The position numbers and the translations under genes are program-made. A stretch of 64,000 bases of DNA from Arthrobacter sp. ISL-48 (GTDB taxonomy: Bacteria; Actinomycetota; Actinomycetes; Actinomycetales; Micrococcaceae), in the NCBI RefSeq assembly GCF_018613805.1, contig NZ_JAGGPL010000022.1, positions 46,340 through 110,339 of the forward strand, given 5' to 3'. Under the pieces are notes generated by a model, which ran no database searches, was not told the origin of the DNA, and saw only the letters and a program-made list of their open reading frames with translations. Shown here piece by piece: positions 62,428 to 64,000 of the stretch; positions within the stretch are counted from its first letter, which is position 1, and every line of letters begins with the position of its first letter.

Positions 62428-63246
62428 TCAGGAGAGCTTGACGCCCAGGGCCGCGAGCCTGGCTTCGAGAACCTGGGCCACGCCGTCGTCGTCGAAATGG
62501 GGGGCTTGCTGTCCGGCAGCACGGATAGCCTCTGGGTGGCCGCTCGCCATCGCGTAACCGTGGCCCGCCCAGCGCAGCATTTCAATGTCGTTGGGCATGT
62601 CACCGAAGGCGACCACGTCGGCGGCTTCGATGCCCAGCGACGCGGCGTATTCGGCCAGCGTGACCGCCTTGTTGACGCCGGGAAGGGACAGCTCCAGCAT
62701 CGACGCTCCCGGTGAGGAGTGCGTGGCGGCCGCAAGATGCGCGACGGCGGGGGCCACTTCGGCCAGGAACTCGTCTGGAGTGCCCTCATGCACGATCGCC
62801 AGAAACTTCACCACTCCGTCATCTGCGGCAAGGGTGTCAGCCAGCGGCGCCGGCGTGAACTCGGCGAGGAGTTCACTGGAGGCATTTTGAATGAAGCCCG
62901 GCTCCAGATGAAATCCGCCGAGGGTTTCGGCGGCGAACAGAGCGGCGGGGCGCAGCTCCTTGATGATCCGGCGGACCTCCAGCACCGACTCGATGCTCAG
63001 CGTGCGGGCCGACACCAGCTGATCCGTCTCAAGGTTCCAGACCACTGCGCCGTTGGAGCAGATCACCGTCCCGGTGTGGCCCAGCTGTTCCTCCAGCGGG
63101 TGGAGCCAGCGGGGCGGGCGGCCGGTGACAAAAACGAGTTCGACGCCGGCGTCCCGGCAGGCGTGGAAGGCGCGGACTGTGCGGTCACTGATCCTTCCGT
63201 CGTGCCCAAGAATCGTTCCGTCAATATCACTTGCAACCAGCCGCAT
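62428..63246 (-). CDS. HAD superfamily (Cof-type, IIB) phosphatase
   Basis: The 272-residue protein starts MRLVASDIDGTILGHDG with the motif I Asp pair, then FVTGRPPRW (motif II), a motif III Lys in the cap-return region (NKAVTLAEYA), and FGDMPNDIEMLRWAGHG (motif IV). It is a likely phosphatase of a sugar phosphate or nucleotide. A second Cof-type protein is encoded at 12475-13335, but the two are clearly different subtypes. Confidence 0.92.
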   Translation of the reverse strand: MRLVASDIDGTILGHDGRISDRTVRAFHACRDAGVELVFVTGRPPRWLHPLEEQLGHTGTVICSNGAVVWNLETDQLVSARTLSIESVLEVRRIIKELRPAALFAAETLGGFHLEPGFIQNASSELLAEFTPAPLADTLAADDGVVKFLAIVHEGTPDEFLAEVAPAVAHLAAATHSSPGASMLELSLPGVNKAVTLAEYAASLGIEAADVVAFGDMPNDIEMLRWAGHGYAMASGHPEAIRAAGQQAPHFDDDGVAQVLEARLAALGVKLS

Positions 63247-63457
63247 CCTGCCAGTCTACGTGGGCTGCGGCTCCAGTGGTCCCGGACGATGGGCTTCCGC
63301 GGCCTCCTGATAAGTCGCCCCGAGACCCTTTTTGACGCTTCACTACGCCCCGTTGAGCCTCCGCGACGTTTCGTGAACTTCCGCGTCAAGTGCCTTTGTC
63401 GCGTTGCAGGCCCCTCCGTAGTCTCATCTCCAGTACCCGCCCAGCAAAGGAATTCCA

Positions 63458-64000
63458 GTGTCATCACCCCAGGACAAGAGTCCCCAGAACCAGCAAGGAT
63501 CCACCCGTATTGTGGCCGGCCAGGCTTCCACCCCCAAGCGCCCCCTTGGCCTTAAGATCGGCATTGTGGCCGGCCTCCTCGCCTTGGTGGGCGGCGGCGG
63601 CGCCGTGGCCTCGGCCGTATCCGCAAACAATGCCAGCAGCGCCGCAGCCCAGCAGGTTGCCGCGCCCGCCAGAGACAATGCTGCGGCTGAGCTGAAGCTG
63701 GGCTACTTCGCCAATGTCACGCACGCCCCTGCCCTGGTCGGCCTGAGCAAGGGCTTCTTCGCGAAGGAACTGGGCGGCACCAAGCTCAGCACGCAGGTCT
63801 TCAATGCCGGCCCCGCGGCCATCGAGGCGCTGAACGCCGGCGCGATCGACGCCGCCTATCTCGGCCCGAACCCGGCCATCAACTCCTTCGTCAAGAGCCA
63901 GGGCGAGTCCATCAGCATCATCGCCGGGGCCGCGGCCGGCGGGGCGCAGCTGGTGGTCCGGCCGGAGATCAATTCTGCAGCTGACCTCAAGGGCAAGACC
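63458..64000 (+). CDS. Sulfonate/nitrate-type ABC substrate-binding protein, C-terminal part outside window
   Basis: Only the first 181 residues are in the window. A polar N-terminus is followed by a hydrophobic segment (about residues 33-52) that would anchor or export it. LKLGYFANVTHAPALVGLSKGFF then begins the SsuA/TauA-like fold, with GAIDAAYLGPNPAINSF matching ligand-site segments of aliphatic sulfonate binders. GTG at 63458 has AAAGGA upstream. The permease and ATPase would be expected beyond the edge. Confidence 0.88.
   Translation, partial: MSSPQDKSPQNQQGSTRIVAGQASTPKRPLGLKIGIVAGLLALVGGGGAVASAVSANNASSAAAQQVAAPARDNAAAELKLGYFANVTHAPALVGLSKGFFAKELGGTKLSTQVFNAGPAAIEALNAGAIDAAYLGPNPAINSFVKSQGESISIIAGAAAGGAQLVVRPEINSAADLKGKT

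Noticed and set aside
63332..63389. TTGACGC/GCGTCAA inverted pair before the sulfonate-type binding protein, considered as a riboswitch or operator
   Set aside because: The arms are only seven bases and 44 bp apart; no riboswitch consensus is present.

Overview
The window is chromosomal DNA from a high-GC actinobacterium, most likely an Arthrobacter, Pseudarthrobacter or Paenarthrobacter relative (Micrococcaceae). This rests on GC-rich codon use, frequent GTG/TTG starts, ANTAR, PucR and DUF2342-type proteins, and above all a complete inulin/difructose anhydride (DFA III) locus of the kind known from Arthrobacter. It holds about 53 protein-coding genes, one recognisable gene remnant and several intergenic repeats or hairpins. 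I saw no rRNA, tRNA, CRISPR array, insertion sequence or integrase.

Layout. 1-9.0 kb: ftsH (cut by the window edge), hpt, tilS and a zinc metallopeptidase, then a STAS-like and a VOC gene, then dacB, all on the minus strand; ppa and a carboxylesterase on the plus strand. 9.1-13.3 kb: phosphoketolase xfp, a SatD-like regulator and a HAD hydrolase. 13.4-22.8 kb: the fructan island. 22.9-29.4 kb: serS, a diacylglycerol kinase-like protein, pheA, a rhodanese, an S51 peptidase and an amidase. 29.5-34.0 kb: a MacAB-like efflux system and three small proteins. 34.0-41.2 kb: an Orn/Lys/Arg decarboxylase and amino-acid permease, divergent from a PucR regulator and glutaminase. 41.3-48.1 kb: a DUF4190-type membrane protein, a NERD protein, pgm, a nitroreductase, a uracil/xanthine permease and an SGNH hydrolase. 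48.1-53.9 kb: a GAF-ANTAR regulator, small acidic or membrane proteins, an SDR enzyme and a glycerate kinase. 54.2-60.4 kb: an SRPBCC-like protein, a methyltransferase, then a histidine kinase, a GGDEF-EAL protein and an EAL protein (cyclic-di-GMP signalling). 60.4-64.0 kb: small acidic proteins, a GDPD, a HAD hydrolase and the start of a sulfonate-type ABC binding protein.

The most interesting system is the 9.3-kb DFA III locus. A Tat-exported inulin fructotransferase should convert inulin outside the cell to DFA III. A lipoprotein and two permeases should import it. A cytoplasmic paralogue of the exported enzyme, matching DFA-III hydrolase, should open it to inulobiose, and a cytoplasmic GH32 enzyme should release fructose. 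A LacI regulator is encoded within the cluster, and a perfect 17-bp operator lies just downstream of the importer promoter. Between the permease and LacI genes lies what looks like an internally deleted GH172 (DUF2961) gene, a family that includes DFA I synthase/hydrolase. The importer has no ATPase of its own, so it probably borrows a shared MsmK/UgpC-type ATPase.
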